64,000 bases of DNA. Origin: a virus. How positions within the stretch are numbered: position 1 is the stretch's first letter; each line of letters begins with the position of its first letter. The DNA lies in IMG/VR virus record IMGVR_UViG_3300042568_000467, positions 1 to 64,000 of that record; one strand, given 5' to 3'. A program made the translations under genes and the position numbers. Positions 45,224 to 56,300 of this stretch are shown piece by piece. The notes under the pieces are model-generated. The model had not been told where the DNA came from and made no database searches. It was given only the letters and a program-made list of their open reading frames with translations.

Positions 45224-46126
45224 TTAGAACTCCAACTGCAGTTTATATTCTACATCCACTGGACGGCCAGATGGTTTTTTAAGTGGAGTTGTAAGAATGT
45301 GTCTTGCAATTAAACCATATTGAGGGTCAAATGTGTCTTCATCATTTACTCTTAGCCCATCAAAATACACAACAGTATTGCCTCCAGAGCCAGCAGTAAC
45401 TTCAACCCCTATGCTAGTAATGTTTGTTAAATCTGGAGACCCAACTATATTATTAAATACATCTGACATTGAAACTGATTGAACTTTATCTTCATTAGAT
45501 CCAGACGGTATAAAGTCAGCGTAATAATATGCTGAGCTTGAACTATAAAATTTAATTCTAATTTTTGATGTGTTGTTATCTGCCTTTTTATATGCAAGAG
45601 TTAGGCTATCATTAACACTGTATCCAGATAAATCTAGGAGAGCAATTGAATTTTTATATTCTTTAGATGATGATTGATTTACATTGATCTTAATCATATT
45701 CTCACCAATCTTAGACACAAAAGTCGTACCGTCCGTTGAATTTGACTCTAGCGCTGGGCTGTCTCCGTTAGAGTCTGCCCATAAAGTATTATTGTCAAAT
45801 GAGGTTATAAACTTACTATCATAGAAATTAATAGATTTTCTAAATCCAGGATACAATCCAATTTCGCTTATTACGCCAGAGATATCTTGAGGTATTGTAG
45901 TTTTAAATATTGCGTAATAATTAAATCCTCCGACACCATCGTCTTCAATATTTATGGAAGATAAGTTTACTGGTAATTTGTATATCTCAAAACCAAGCCT
46001 TGTGTTGGTATCTGACTCAGGTAGTTGGGTTGCTGTAGCAATACCAAAAGACAACTCTTTATATGTAAAATTTGAGTTACCAGCAATAAAGTCTACTAAA
46101 AATCTTTTTCCAAATTTAGTTATCAT
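45224..46126 (-). CDS. tail tip/baseplate protein, 300 aa
   Basis: Opens with MITKFGKRFLVDFIAGNSNF, then GFNYYAIFKTTIPQDISGVI and SEIGLYPGFRKSI, the phrasing of virion tail-wedge or DUF2479-like proteins that describe a G-x-G-x(3)-P-x-x-D type fold. A carbohydrate-binding-like beta sandwich follows (KIRIKFYSSSSAYYYADFIP). Abuts the fibre gene. No exact family named. Confidence 0.55.
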   Translation of the reverse strand: MITKFGKRFLVDFIAGNSNFTYKELSFGIATATQLPESDTNTRLGFEIYKLPVNLSSINIEDDGVGGFNYYAIFKTTIPQDISGVISEIGLYPGFRKSINFYDSKFITSFDNNTLWADSNGDSPALESNSTDGTTFVSKIGENMIKINVNQSSSKEYKNSIALLDLSGYSVNDSLTLAYKKADNNTSKIRIKFYSSSSAYYYADFIPSGSNEDKVQSVSMSDVFNNIVGSPDLTNITSIGVEVTAGSGGNTVVYFDGLRVNDEDTFDPQYGLIARHILTTPLKKPSGRPVDVEYKLQLEF

Positions 46127-46524
46127 TTTTTCTCCACCAAAACATTTACCGCCTTTACATCCTCACCACTTGAATTTCTAACCCTAAAAGTAATTTTTGA
46201 TGTTGGATTATTTGAGGCATCATAAACCACTTGGTTAGAAATAACCTGTATGTCCATTAGGGTTGGTGCTTTTCTGCCAAGAGACGGCTTGTCTGGGTCT
46301 TTTGGATTTTCTGGATCCTTTGGATTTGTCTCATCATCTTCATCTTCTGCATAAACAAAAGCGTCATCCTCTATTGAAATAGAGATCATGTCTCCATCTC
46401 TTCTTACTGGATAATTTCTTCCGAAGTGTGGGGCTAGGTAGAAGCTGCTTATACCATCGGCATAATCTGTTAACGGGGGGATAACTCCAACCGAGGTCGT
46501 AGATTCTTTTTTATTATTAGCCAT
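46123..46524 (-). CDS. small structural protein with Ig-like C-terminus, 133 aa (leaderless)
   Basis: A polar N-terminus with FYLAPHFGRNYPVRRDGD, an acidic low-complexity hinge (EDEDDETNPKDPENPKDPDK) and a C-terminal Ig-like strand set (TLMDIQVISNQVVYDASNNP). It overlaps the next gene by four bases. TATAAT six bases before the ATG, with TGG in front, implies a leaderless internal late promoter. Confidence 0.55.
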   Translation of the reverse strand: MANNKKESTTSVGVIPPLTDYADGISSFYLAPHFGRNYPVRRDGDMISISIEDDAFVYAEDEDDETNPKDPENPKDPDKPSLGRKAPTLMDIQVISNQVVYDASNNPTSKITFRVRNSSGEDVKAVNVLVEKK

Positions 46525-46530
46525 ATTTTT

Positions 46531-46536
46531 ATTATA
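46531..46536 (-). promoter_or_regulatory. leaderless extended -10 promoter in the late operon
   Basis: TATAAT preceded by TGG on the minus strand, six bases before ATG 46524; -35 is weak. Confidence 0.5.
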
Positions 46537-46543
46537 CCATTTA

Positions 46544-47779
46544 TCAGCTATAAATAGAACGTGCTGATATGCTAGTATTTAACCCTTCTTTAAATGAGTT
46601 TGTTACCCTTGTCACTACAAATTTTTGAGTTCCGTCCAAATCATTTTTTGGATAGTTAATGGTGATAATGTCCCCAACAGATATTAATGGATTACTAAAT
46701 ATTTCCATTTCAATAACACGTTGCTGCTTTGACCATTGTGACTGTATCCATGTACCTAAATTTTTAGCATCGTCTTCCCTTTGAATCCATCCAGTTTCAA
46801 AAACTACTGGTTCTGGATTTGTTGTATCGCTTAGCGTATTAGAGGTATACTCATGCTCTCCAGAAACTGTTATAGAATTTCCAACTACTGCAAAAGAATA
46901 CAGGTTGCCGTCCGAGAGCGGAATCATCATTCCAGAATTATTTAAAACAAAAACTTCTGCTCCAAACGAGGTAAGCCTTTGTCCTAGAATAGAGGCTAGC
47001 TTGTTAATTCCAACTGTGGCAAATAGGGGGTCAGCTGGCCTATCTTGATATTTAATTTTTATTTGCTTTAGCTCTCTAGCAGTTGTTCCAAATTCCTCTA
47101 GCCACGCAGTCTGTCCAGAAGAGATATTCTTATTTTCAATAAGCTTATCCCCATACAAGAAGCTCAGAGTTTTAGGACCGTACTTACCCTCATATACGTT
47201 TTGCATGATTCCACTTTTATACTGATCTTCAGTTATTGGAGCAGCATAGATATAATCGTAGTTGACCTTGCCGCTATTTGCAAACATAGCCACGTTACTT
47301 GTCTTGCTTAATGGAGAAGAGCTATCTGTTGTAGTTATCTTATAGCTATTTACATAAGCATCAATTGTTACGGAAGAAGCCCCTACAGAAACATTTACGT
47401 CTAGCTTATATACTGTTCCAGCCAAGATTCCAGTTAATGTTTTTGAAGGAGTAGATTGGCTGTCTGCCAAAATAATCTTCTTGCCATTTACAACTTTATA
47501 AATTTTTATTTCTTTGTCTGCTGAATCAGATAAGTGTGTAGTTGTTTGTACTGAAACATAATATCCAGTATTTCCATTTGAGCTAGTAAAAAACCCTAGT
47601 CCGCCAGAGCTGGTAACATCATTAACGGTCCCTGGAAAAAACATAGCCGTTCCAAATGCGTAGTGGGAGTAAGAAGTTGATATTCCAGAGTTTTTAATTG
47701 CAACAGAATGTTGATTTGGATTTGTGCTATTATTTGTTAAAGAAAACAATGACGTTTGAATTGATCTTTGATTACTCAT
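46544..47779 (-). CDS. tail protein with LamG-like jelly roll, 411 aa
   Basis: Residues about 20-200 look like a concanavalin/LamG-type sandwich (GTAMFFPGTVNDVTSSGGLG, YYVSVQTTTHLSDS, YKLDVNVSVGASSVTIDAYV). The remaining half (QNVYEGKYGPKTLSFLYGDK; DIITINYPKNDL; GTQKFVVTRV) resembles the C-terminal part of baseplate hub/upper-fibre proteins. Directly follows the 709-residue minor tail gene by one base. Probable glycan-binding tail component. Confidence 0.6.
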   Translation of the reverse strand: MSNQRSIQTSLFSLTNNSTNPNQHSVAIKNSGISTSYSHYAFGTAMFFPGTVNDVTSSGGLGFFTSSNGNTGYYVSVQTTTHLSDSADKEIKIYKVVNGKKIILADSQSTPSKTLTGILAGTVYKLDVNVSVGASSVTIDAYVNSYKITTTDSSSPLSKTSNVAMFANSGKVNYDYIYAAPITEDQYKSGIMQNVYEGKYGPKTLSFLYGDKLIENKNISSGQTAWLEEFGTTARELKQIKIKYQDRPADPLFATVGINKLASILGQRLTSFGAEVFVLNNSGMMIPLSDGNLYSFAVVGNSITVSGEHEYTSNTLSDTTNPEPVVFETGWIQREDDAKNLGTWIQSQWSKQQRVIEMEIFSNPLISVGDIITINYPKNDLDGTQKFVVTRVTNSFKEGLNTSISARSIYS

Positions 47780-49908
47780 TATTTTATTCCTAACGTACGA
47801 TACCAGTACTCTGCTTGAGCAGCATATCTAGCAGAAGCAGCAGCATCAGATTGAGACCAGCCTTGAGAAGTTAGACTCTTTATATATGCATCAGAATCAA
47901 ACGGGGAGTCTGTTGGAACCTGAGTTGTAGAAACTGTAGCAGTTACGCTGGCGACATTTGTTTGAACTGGAGTAGATCCACTAGTCTCGCTCCATACGGT
48001 ATCGTATCCTGCCCAAGAATTTAATATGTTTTCCTGCTTATAGTGTGCAACTATTTTTGTTCCAAATGCACCTCTTGTTTTTACTCTGTATTTACCATTT
48101 GGCTGATAGTTGCTAGCACCTGGTTGGCTTAATCCAAGATACTTTAGGGCCTCTGAGCCGCTTGTAATATCTTTAGTCTGTGTTACATTAGACAGATCTT
48201 TGTACTCATATTGTATTGCATCGTACTCTATAATTTCTGAATCGATTACAAGGTACCCACTGTATTCATTTAAAATATTATTTTTAAGAGCATCGTTTGC
48301 AACAACTAAATTTAATTTTATATAGGTGCCTGTTCCAGATAAGTCGAATGGACCAACAGATGGGCCAGGAATTGAAGGTATGTCTTGTTCTAAAGAAAGT
48401 GCTCCTAGATTTCTTTCATTAGATGCCCATATAGGTTGAGAGTTTCCAGTATAGTTATTTGTAGTAACGCTTTTCCACAAAACCTTTACCTGATTAGCCG
48501 ATGGCAAATCCTGTTTTTCTAAAGATAGAATGTTTGGCAGGTTACTTCCACTAGCGCTATATCTAAACTCTAAAGGAGTTTTCCCAACTGTGCTAAACAA
48601 ATATTCTCTAGTATAAAATTGTAAGATGTTGTTTTCATCAAACACAGCTACCATTTGAGAATCTCGGCACAGTCTTTGTATCGAATCCCATACCGTTCCA
48701 CCATCATCCGTCCACCAGTATCTTGGTGAAAATATTGATGTGTCGGTAGATGTAATGTTAAAATTATAATTAGTAAATCCAATATTATCCAACAATGTTC
48801 TTACAATTGCTACTGTTGTATAGTCTTTACAAACTATGCTGGGTGCAATCATCTGTTGTAGAATTCTTGCTCCATCAAGAGCAGTCACAGAAATGTTTCC
48901 AAATTCTGATATCGACCAGCTATCTACATAGAACAAGCCTTGATTAATCTTATCGTATTTCCCAGAAGAGTCTGTTATTGCTCCATCGGTATGGTATATT
49001 TTAAAATAAGGAGATAACTCTATTCCTTTATACATATAAGTTTTTGTGGAATCAAAGGACATAGTCTTGTCAAAAGATACGACTTCTCTTGGATCCTCAT
49101 ATGATACAGCTGATAAGCTTAAAGAGTTTGCTGTTACAGATCCTACTGGAAGAATATCATCTGATCCGCTAGAAGTTTCTTTTGTAATATCAAAATCTAC
49201 TACCCTATCTGTAATATCTTTTACCCATCTAGGAGACATTTCAATAAGACCAATATATTTACCGCTAACCCCCGAAGTGGTTACTCTAAGACTTGTCATA
49301 TTAATAGGAGCTGAAATAGAAGTAGGTTCTACTTTTACCCATGATGTTCCATTATAATAAATTGTTACTGTGCCTGCATCTGAGCTGCTAGAAGATTTTA
49401 TATCTGCACTTGTGCCTGTTGCTAGTTGTGTTGATCCACTATATATAGTCCATGTAGATGGAGTAGAATGCCCCAACTCAAATCTAACAACTATTTTATT
49501 TGTTAATATTGTTTTTGGATAGGTAGCTGTTACATCTAATCCAGTGCCTTTATCTGAAACATAGTATTTGTAGGTAGACTCTGCTCCAGGGTAATATGTT
49601 CTATAGCTTAAAGCATACTCACTACTTTTGGGATTTCTATAAGTATTTAAACCAACGTCCCCAACAATAGCATACTTGATTCCCGCCTTTACTGGCCTGT
49701 TTTGTTTAATAACAGAATCTACTGGAAATAGTTTTTTAAATGGGTAGTATACATTATTAGCAGAATCTGTTCTGCTAATATCTGCACCAGATACAACAAT
49801 GTTATCTACCAAAATATTCATATTATATTCTACTGTGCACCCAGCATTTATTATAATTGTAGACTGTTGCTCTAATAGTGTTTTAAGAGAACTTGAGGCA
49901 GATATCAT
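47779..49908 (-). CDS. minor tail protein (tail tip, Tal/hub-like), 709 aa
   Basis: Large beta-rich protein in the position of the tail-associated hub: N-terminal SSLKTLLEQQSTIIINAGCT and VEYNMNILVDN; a middle with FDITKETSSGSDDILPVG, VTALDGARILQQM and TVAIVRTLLDNIGFTNYNFN, then AVFDENNILQFYTREYL, all typical of phage tail hub domains. The C-terminus is a short helix (SQSDAAASARYAAQAEYWYR). No peptidase motif seen. Confidence 0.65.
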   Translation of the reverse strand: MISASSSLKTLLEQQSTIIINAGCTVEYNMNILVDNIVVSGADISRTDSANNVYYPFKKLFPVDSVIKQNRPVKAGIKYAIVGDVGLNTYRNPKSSEYALSYRTYYPGAESTYKYYVSDKGTGLDVTATYPKTILTNKIVVRFELGHSTPSTWTIYSGSTQLATGTSADIKSSSSSDAGTVTIYYNGTSWVKVEPTSISAPINMTSLRVTTSGVSGKYIGLIEMSPRWVKDITDRVVDFDITKETSSGSDDILPVGSVTANSLSLSAVSYEDPREVVSFDKTMSFDSTKTYMYKGIELSPYFKIYHTDGAITDSSGKYDKINQGLFYVDSWSISEFGNISVTALDGARILQQMIAPSIVCKDYTTVAIVRTLLDNIGFTNYNFNITSTDTSIFSPRYWWTDDGGTVWDSIQRLCRDSQMVAVFDENNILQFYTREYLFSTVGKTPLEFRYSASGSNLPNILSLEKQDLPSANQVKVLWKSVTTNNYTGNSQPIWASNERNLGALSLEQDIPSIPGPSVGPFDLSGTGTYIKLNLVVANDALKNNILNEYSGYLVIDSEIIEYDAIQYEYKDLSNVTQTKDITSGSEALKYLGLSQPGASNYQPNGKYRVKTRGAFGTKIVAHYKQENILNSWAGYDTVWSETSGSTPVQTNVASVTATVSTTQVPTDSPFDSDAYIKSLTSQGWSQSDAAASARYAAQAEYWYRTLGIK

Positions 49909-50381
49909 TAGACTTCATCCATTGTTAAAGAGACATTCCAATGCGGCTGTGTGCCTCTTTTAACTACGCTAAAGCTGCATTCACTAATAGCAACTGTATA
50001 TGATTCATATCCTGAAGAAGATTGATCTGACCCTGTTTTTGCCAAGTTAATTCTAATATTAAATGTTTTCTTTCCGTCGTCGCTAAGGTAGAATTCTCTT
50101 AAGTCTTCTGCCCCCCAACCGCCATCGACTGTTAAACTTCTATATGAAGGCAGCATTTCCCATGACATAGAAAAACTCCTCTTATCAGCAATATGATTTT
50201 TTCTAAGTGTTCCATTAGATGTTCTAGTCGACATCTCAATTCTTTCAATACCAATTTCTAGCGGGCTTCTATTGTGCTCTGTAACCTTATTCCAAATTTT
50301 AGTTGTGCCAGCAGGAGTAGCAAGCAAGTCCTTGGCTTCTATCCAAAGTACGGAGCCTCTAGGTAAAGATAAAGCTGGCAT
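49908..50381 (-). CDS. minor tail protein (distal tail protein-like), 157 aa
   Basis: Follows tape measure by one base, the usual position of the distal tail protein. IEMSTRTSNGTLRKNHIADK, RSFSMSWEMLPSYRSLTVDG, TFNIRINLAKTG and YTVAISECSFSVVKRGTQPH describe a single beta-barrel like the Dit N-terminal domain. Likely forms the hub ring under the tail tube. Confidence 0.65.
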   Translation of the reverse strand: MPALSLPRGSVLWIEAKDLLATPAGTTKIWNKVTEHNRSPLEIGIERIEMSTRTSNGTLRKNHIADKRSFSMSWEMLPSYRSLTVDGGWGAEDLREFYLSDDGKKTFNIRINLAKTGSDQSSSGYESYTVAISECSFSVVKRGTQPHWNVSLTMDEV

Positions 50382-53300
50382 TAGTATTTACCTCCTACAT
50401 TTACTGGTCTACCTAGTGTAGCACCAACTAATTTCATTTTTGCTTCCATAGACTTCATAACATCATCCACTGTAACATTTGTACCATTTAGCTCAATATC
50501 AATATTATATATATTATTGCTATTTGGACTGTTAGAAATATTTGGTATTCTAGTAGTCTGTTGTGATGGGATGTTAAATGCTGTATCAATATTAGGCTTT
50601 ATTACTCCTGGCATTGTAGGCATAAAGATTTCTTGCTGACGACCTAATGAGTTTATTCTATCATTAACCTCATACTTTCGTCCAGGGGTAACTGGTCCGC
50701 CAAGTGATCTACCGAGTGGTTTTGCTCTATCTCCAAATCCCCATCCCGTTTTTAAGACTTCATAAGTCTTTCCGTTAAATTTAAAAAATTCTCCCTTTTG
50801 TAACTTAAGGGCAGATATAATATATTTGTCACCACCATCATTCAGCGTTCCATCTTCATTTACGTACTGAGCAGAAATGCTATCAGTAGGAACTTGTAGA
50901 GGATTACCTTTACTTGTTCTATCACCCATAAAATTATAGGCATTAGCGCCACCAACTACTAATCCCTTGCCCCCAGTAGTACCACTGCCTTTTATATCTC
51001 CAATAAGATTTACAACTGAAGCTTGTACAGACATTTCTTTTACAGTTTTATCTAGTAGATCCTTTGCGCCTCCTGGAGTATTAGAAAATGTTTCTGGAAT
51101 TCTGTGTCTTGCTTTTGCGCCCTTTGGAATTACTTTTTCAACAGACTTTGGTCCTCCAAGATCCCTGTTAAATGATTCTACTCCAGCTAAATCTGTTTTT
51201 TGTTGGGCGCTACCTTCATAGGCATCACCCATGATAAGCTTATTAAAAGCTGCTGAAGATAATGCTTTTTCTAAGCCAGACAGCTTATCCTTAAGACCAT
51301 CAGATTGTGCCTGTAATTTAGATAAGCTTTCGCCTGCAAGCGCTGCTTTATCTGCTAGCTCTTGATTCTTCTTACCTAATTTATCAATCTTGTCTTGAAT
51401 AGGCTTGATGTCTAGCTCTGCTTTAGCAATGATTGCTTCTTCTGCTTTTTTAGTTTGAACTTGATTTGTAAGTTGCTGAATAGCAATTTGAGATCTAGCA
51501 GCAGCATCTTGATCTCCACGAGCAATAGCTTGCTGGTATTCTAATTGTAGTTTTTGTAATTCTAAATTATCATTTTCTGCTTGGCTTTGAGCACGAAGGG
51601 CTTTAATCTTAGCATCAGCAGCATCCTTAATCTTTTTAATCTGTTCATTAAGTCCCTCTATTACCTTTCGGCTATCAATTTGCTGTTTAGCAGATTGTCC
51701 CTGAGCGGCCTTTTGAAGATCTTTAATTCTCTTCTGCAGTCCTTCATACTTTGCATACTGCTCTTTAATCCCAGCAGTGTTTTTAAGAGTAGCTGTAGTA
51801 TTAGAAACAACTAGAGATTGCAATTTTAATGCGGCATTTGCAGCTTCTCCAGAAAGAGTCTGTAGGTCTAAATTAACTCCTTGTAATGCAAGCTGATACT
51901 TTGCCCATGCGGATGTAGCAGTATCTGTAGAATTTAATATTTTAGCAAGTTCAGGATTTTGTTTCTTTAATTCATCCAGAACTTCTTGATTAATTGCTAC
52001 CTGGCCCTTGCCTGTTGTAGCCATCTTCTTTAATACTTGATCCATTGAGTCGCCAAACTCTAACTTATTTTTCTTTGCATTATCTTTTATCGCATTGCCA
52101 ATTCCTTCAAAAGCAATCATAAGTGAATCTGCAGCCGCCTTAGCATCACCATCTGCCATTGCATCGTCAAAATTTCCTGCTGAAGATACTGCAGCATCTA
52201 CTGCTGTTTTTATTGATCCGAACCCCTTTGTTCCAATTGCTCCAGCAGCTAATTGTGCCTTATTGGACTGAGACATAAGGGCATAGACTTTAGCTGTTGC
52301 AGTTTCAACATTATCTCCTAGAGACATAAACTGTGCCTTTAGTCTAGAAGCAACTGCGCCAACTTCAGAGTTACCCTTTTGATTAAATAGCTCAATAAGA
52401 TCTGGCATCTTTTCTTTTGTTTCTTTACGAAGCTTTTTATATTCTGCAATTGTCATCTTAATAGGAATGTTTGCCTGGAACATGCTTTCATAAAGCATGG
52501 TATTTCTTTCTTGTAATGCTTTAGAGTCTGCTACAGCTTTCTTTATATTAGCTCCATAATCAGACATTGAATATCCAGCTTTTTTAATTGCTTCAGATGA
52601 CATTCCATATTCTAGTCTATTTATACGAAGCTCTTCTTGGTGATCCTTGTATAATTTAGTTAGTCCTTTTACTGCAAGTATCGTTCCAGTAATTGCAAGA
52701 CCAACTGGACCAAAACCTTTAGCTAAAAATCCAAGTCCTCTTAGTACTGGGCCAAATCCTTTTGATAGTCCAGTTAGACTGCCTGCCTTTTTAGTGAAAG
52801 CATCGCTTAATTTTGTTGATCCAACACTCAGGACACCCATTTTATTTTTCATTGTATCCATCAATGAATTTACTTTAGGAATCATTCTAAGCATTGGCAT
52901 AAATGTCATTGCCATACCAGCACTGCTCATTAACTGTCCAGCACCGCCACCAATCATTGAGCCTGCGGCCATTAAACCCATACCGCCAAATGATGAGGCC
53001 ATTCCGCCTCCCATAGATGGAGCTGCCTCTACTGGACGCTTGCTTCCTCTTCTTAAATACTGAACTCCCTTTACCATTCCGCCACTATTTAAATATTGAG
53101 TTCCTGGCACCATTCCGCCACTATTCATTCCAAACATTTGCTTTCTTATTTTAGAAGTTGACGGAGTCCATGATTTGTTATCCCAGTTTGCATATTTAGT
53201 TCTTAGAATTTCTCTATCAATTTTACTCAAGCTTTTGCCACCTGTGCTAAGCACATCGCCAGCTGATGATTTAATAAGTGCATCTACAATATCTGGCTCT

Positions 53301-56300
53301 AAAGCTTTTTTAAGATGTCCCTGAGCGTCTTTTACATATCCATATGGCCTTTCTTTTTCAAGATTCTGAATAAGCTTTCCATACATTAAGTTTTGTGCTT
53401 TAGGAGTAAGACCTGAACTACCAAATAGCTTCTTGCCCATACCAATAGACAATGCTGTTGCTCCCCAGTTGTCACCCATTTTGCCAAATCTTGCGCCAAG
53501 GTTTTTAAATGCAGTGCTCTTTAATACATTACCTACTGCTCCACCTCTGTTTAATTTTGTTGTAGAAAATAGTGATGATAGTATTTTTATAAATGGGTTT
53601 GACTCTTCTTTTGAATGATAAAATTTATTTGATTTTGAAGCTTCTAGATTTGAAAACTTAATTGATTTTCCACCAACTTGAATTTGATTTAAAAATCCAG
53701 TAGAGCTTCTTCTTGTTGGATGTGCAAAACTTCCTGGAGATCGTGACCACTTATCCCAAGCCCCTAAACCAATTGGATTACTTGCAAGCTCTTTTCTTAA
53801 CAATTCTTCTGACACAGAATAAACTGGATTATTTTTATCGTTAACTTTACCCATAGACATAACTTTTCTTGCATAAGAATTAAATATTAATTTTGATAGT
53901 CTTCTTTTTTCTGATTTTGAAATTACTCCTGAGTTAACCAATCCATCTAAAAATACATCAGTAGATAATCTTGATCCGCCACCTCTTGCATTTACAGAGG
54001 CAAGGAGCACCCTTGGATCTACGCCTTCGGTTTCCATATCTTTATTTATTTTTGCTGTTGATGCAGAAAATTTTCTACCAGCAACATTGCCTCCAAATAC
54101 ACCTGCATTGCCCTTTGGCTCATAGTATGGAGCATTTGCACGAGATGTTAATCTTCCTGGGAACATTTTGTCTATTAAGTTTTTTGAAACCATTGGCTTT
54201 TGTCCACCAAATTTTGTCATCTTTAAAAATGCTTGTACGATTCCGCCTATATTATATTCACCAGTATTAGACTGCTGTCCGTTATTAATTGCTTGAAGCA
54301 ATGGAAGATTTGCTGCGGTTGCCTCTTTGTTTACAACAAATTCACCTGGAGTAAGCATTGCTGGAACTGTATCTGTATTTCCAGTTCCTGGAACAATATT
54401 GCCTTGATTAAATTTTTTCGGTACTGTTGTTTCAATGTTATATCCAGCGCCAGAAGTTCTTACTCCAAGTATTCCAGATATTTTATTAATAAAATCTCTT
54501 GTTCTTCCCTTTTTGAACAATTCTCTCATATTAGATTTACCAGTAGGATCTACAACTGGCTGATTAAGAGTAGGAACCATTGTTGTGTTAATCGTTCTTC
54601 CCATAGCCCCAGCTTGAGACTGAACTGCAGAAGCAATCATTCTTTCTGTTTCTAAGTTAAGAGCAATAATTTTTGCTTTGGCTGCTTCTACGCTAAGCTT
54701 ACCTGCACGAAGCTCTGCAACAATTAAAGCTGATTCTCTAGCGGCATTGTCTGTAAGCTTTGATACAACTGGAAGAATGTCATCAAACTGCATCATAAAT
54801 TCTTTACTTACTGTGCCAGTTGCTGCAATTGTTTTCTTTAAGGTTTCAATTTCTACCTTTGATTGCATTCCTAAAGTAGCCATCATTGCATGCCATCTTG
54901 CTGCTTCTCCAGAAACTATACCAGTAGATACACCATTTACTGATGTAACTCCAGGAACATTTGGCAAAGGCTCGTTCATATAAATTTGTGGGTTTTGACC
55001 AATTTTTTGATTTACAGGAATTGATCCTGGAACCATTCCAAATATAGTCTGTTGAAGTCTTTGAGCCTCTGTCATTCCAGCTCTTGGGACCATATGAGAA
55101 CTTGCTCTTGTTCCTTGTGCTCCTGCTAATGGATGATCTGGATTTACTACTCTAGAGCCTCCCGCTGCCATCACGAGGTTCCCAGCCATTGTTGAAACTG
55201 CTGGATTAACACTCATCGCACCAGACTTTGCTTTTGCTTCTAGTATTGAAAATTCATCAATTAGATTACCAAGTGCTTGTTTTAATACTGCAGCTGCTTT
55301 TGCATCACTATAAAATGATTGTTCAACTAGTCTTCCTGCTTTTTCTGCAGCAAGCATCTCTGGTGTTAAATACTTCCATCCTTCTCCGCCTTTAAAGAAT
55401 GCCTTCATGTGGAATATACCCTTTAGAATATATCCAAAGAAGTTTGCAAGCACACCAGTTAACATAATTACTGGACCAATCACTGCTGTAAATCCGCCAG
55501 CTAATGCTAGAACTTGCTTTACTGGTCCTGGCAAGTTGTTGGCAAATTGAACTACCTTATCAATAACCTGAATAAGAACTGTATTAATCTTTAAAAACTG
55601 TTCTCCAACTTCAGCTAGAGACGCTCTCAAGCTTTCTATAGCTCTACGATATTTACCTGATGCAGACTCTGTTACAGCTGCTAATTCTCGATCAGCAACA
55701 GATGCTAAGTCTGACGTTGATGTTTTCATCAGATCTAAAACTTTTAGGGTTTGGCTTCCTTCTCTTCCTAAATTTTCAAACAAAGCATTTAGTCTTGAAA
55801 ATTGAAACTTTCCAAACAGCTGCTCTATGGCCTGTTGTTTTTGCAATGGATTAAGTCTGTCTAATGCGCCTTGCAGCTCCATAAGTGTTCCAGTTAAATT
55901 ACCAGCATTGTCATTTACTATTGAAAGTAAATCAATTCCTAAAGCTTTAAATTTTCCTTGTGCAACATCTGTTGGGTTAATCAAAGATGCAAGAGCTGAC
56001 TTTAATGCGTTTGCTCCTTCTGAAGCATTAATGCCACCTTCACGCATAGCAGTTAAATAAAGGGCAAGGTCTTGTACGCTTCCGCCTAATCCCTGAATTA
56101 CTGGACCAGCTTTTGGAATTGCTTCCACTAGGTCATTAAGAGTTGTTGATGTTTGGTTTTCAACTGCGTTAAGAAAGTTAATTGATTGTGAAAGCTCATC
56201 TGTATTTTGTTTAAATGCTGACTGAATTGCAAGTGTAGCTTTCATTGCTTCTTGTCTATCTACTTCACCAAGTACTGCGAGTCTTGTCGTTTCTTTAATA

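Noticed and set aside
53971-54983. Cluster of plus-strand frames inside the tape measure gene
   Set aside because: They overlap fully with the tape measure reading frame; no initiation signals.
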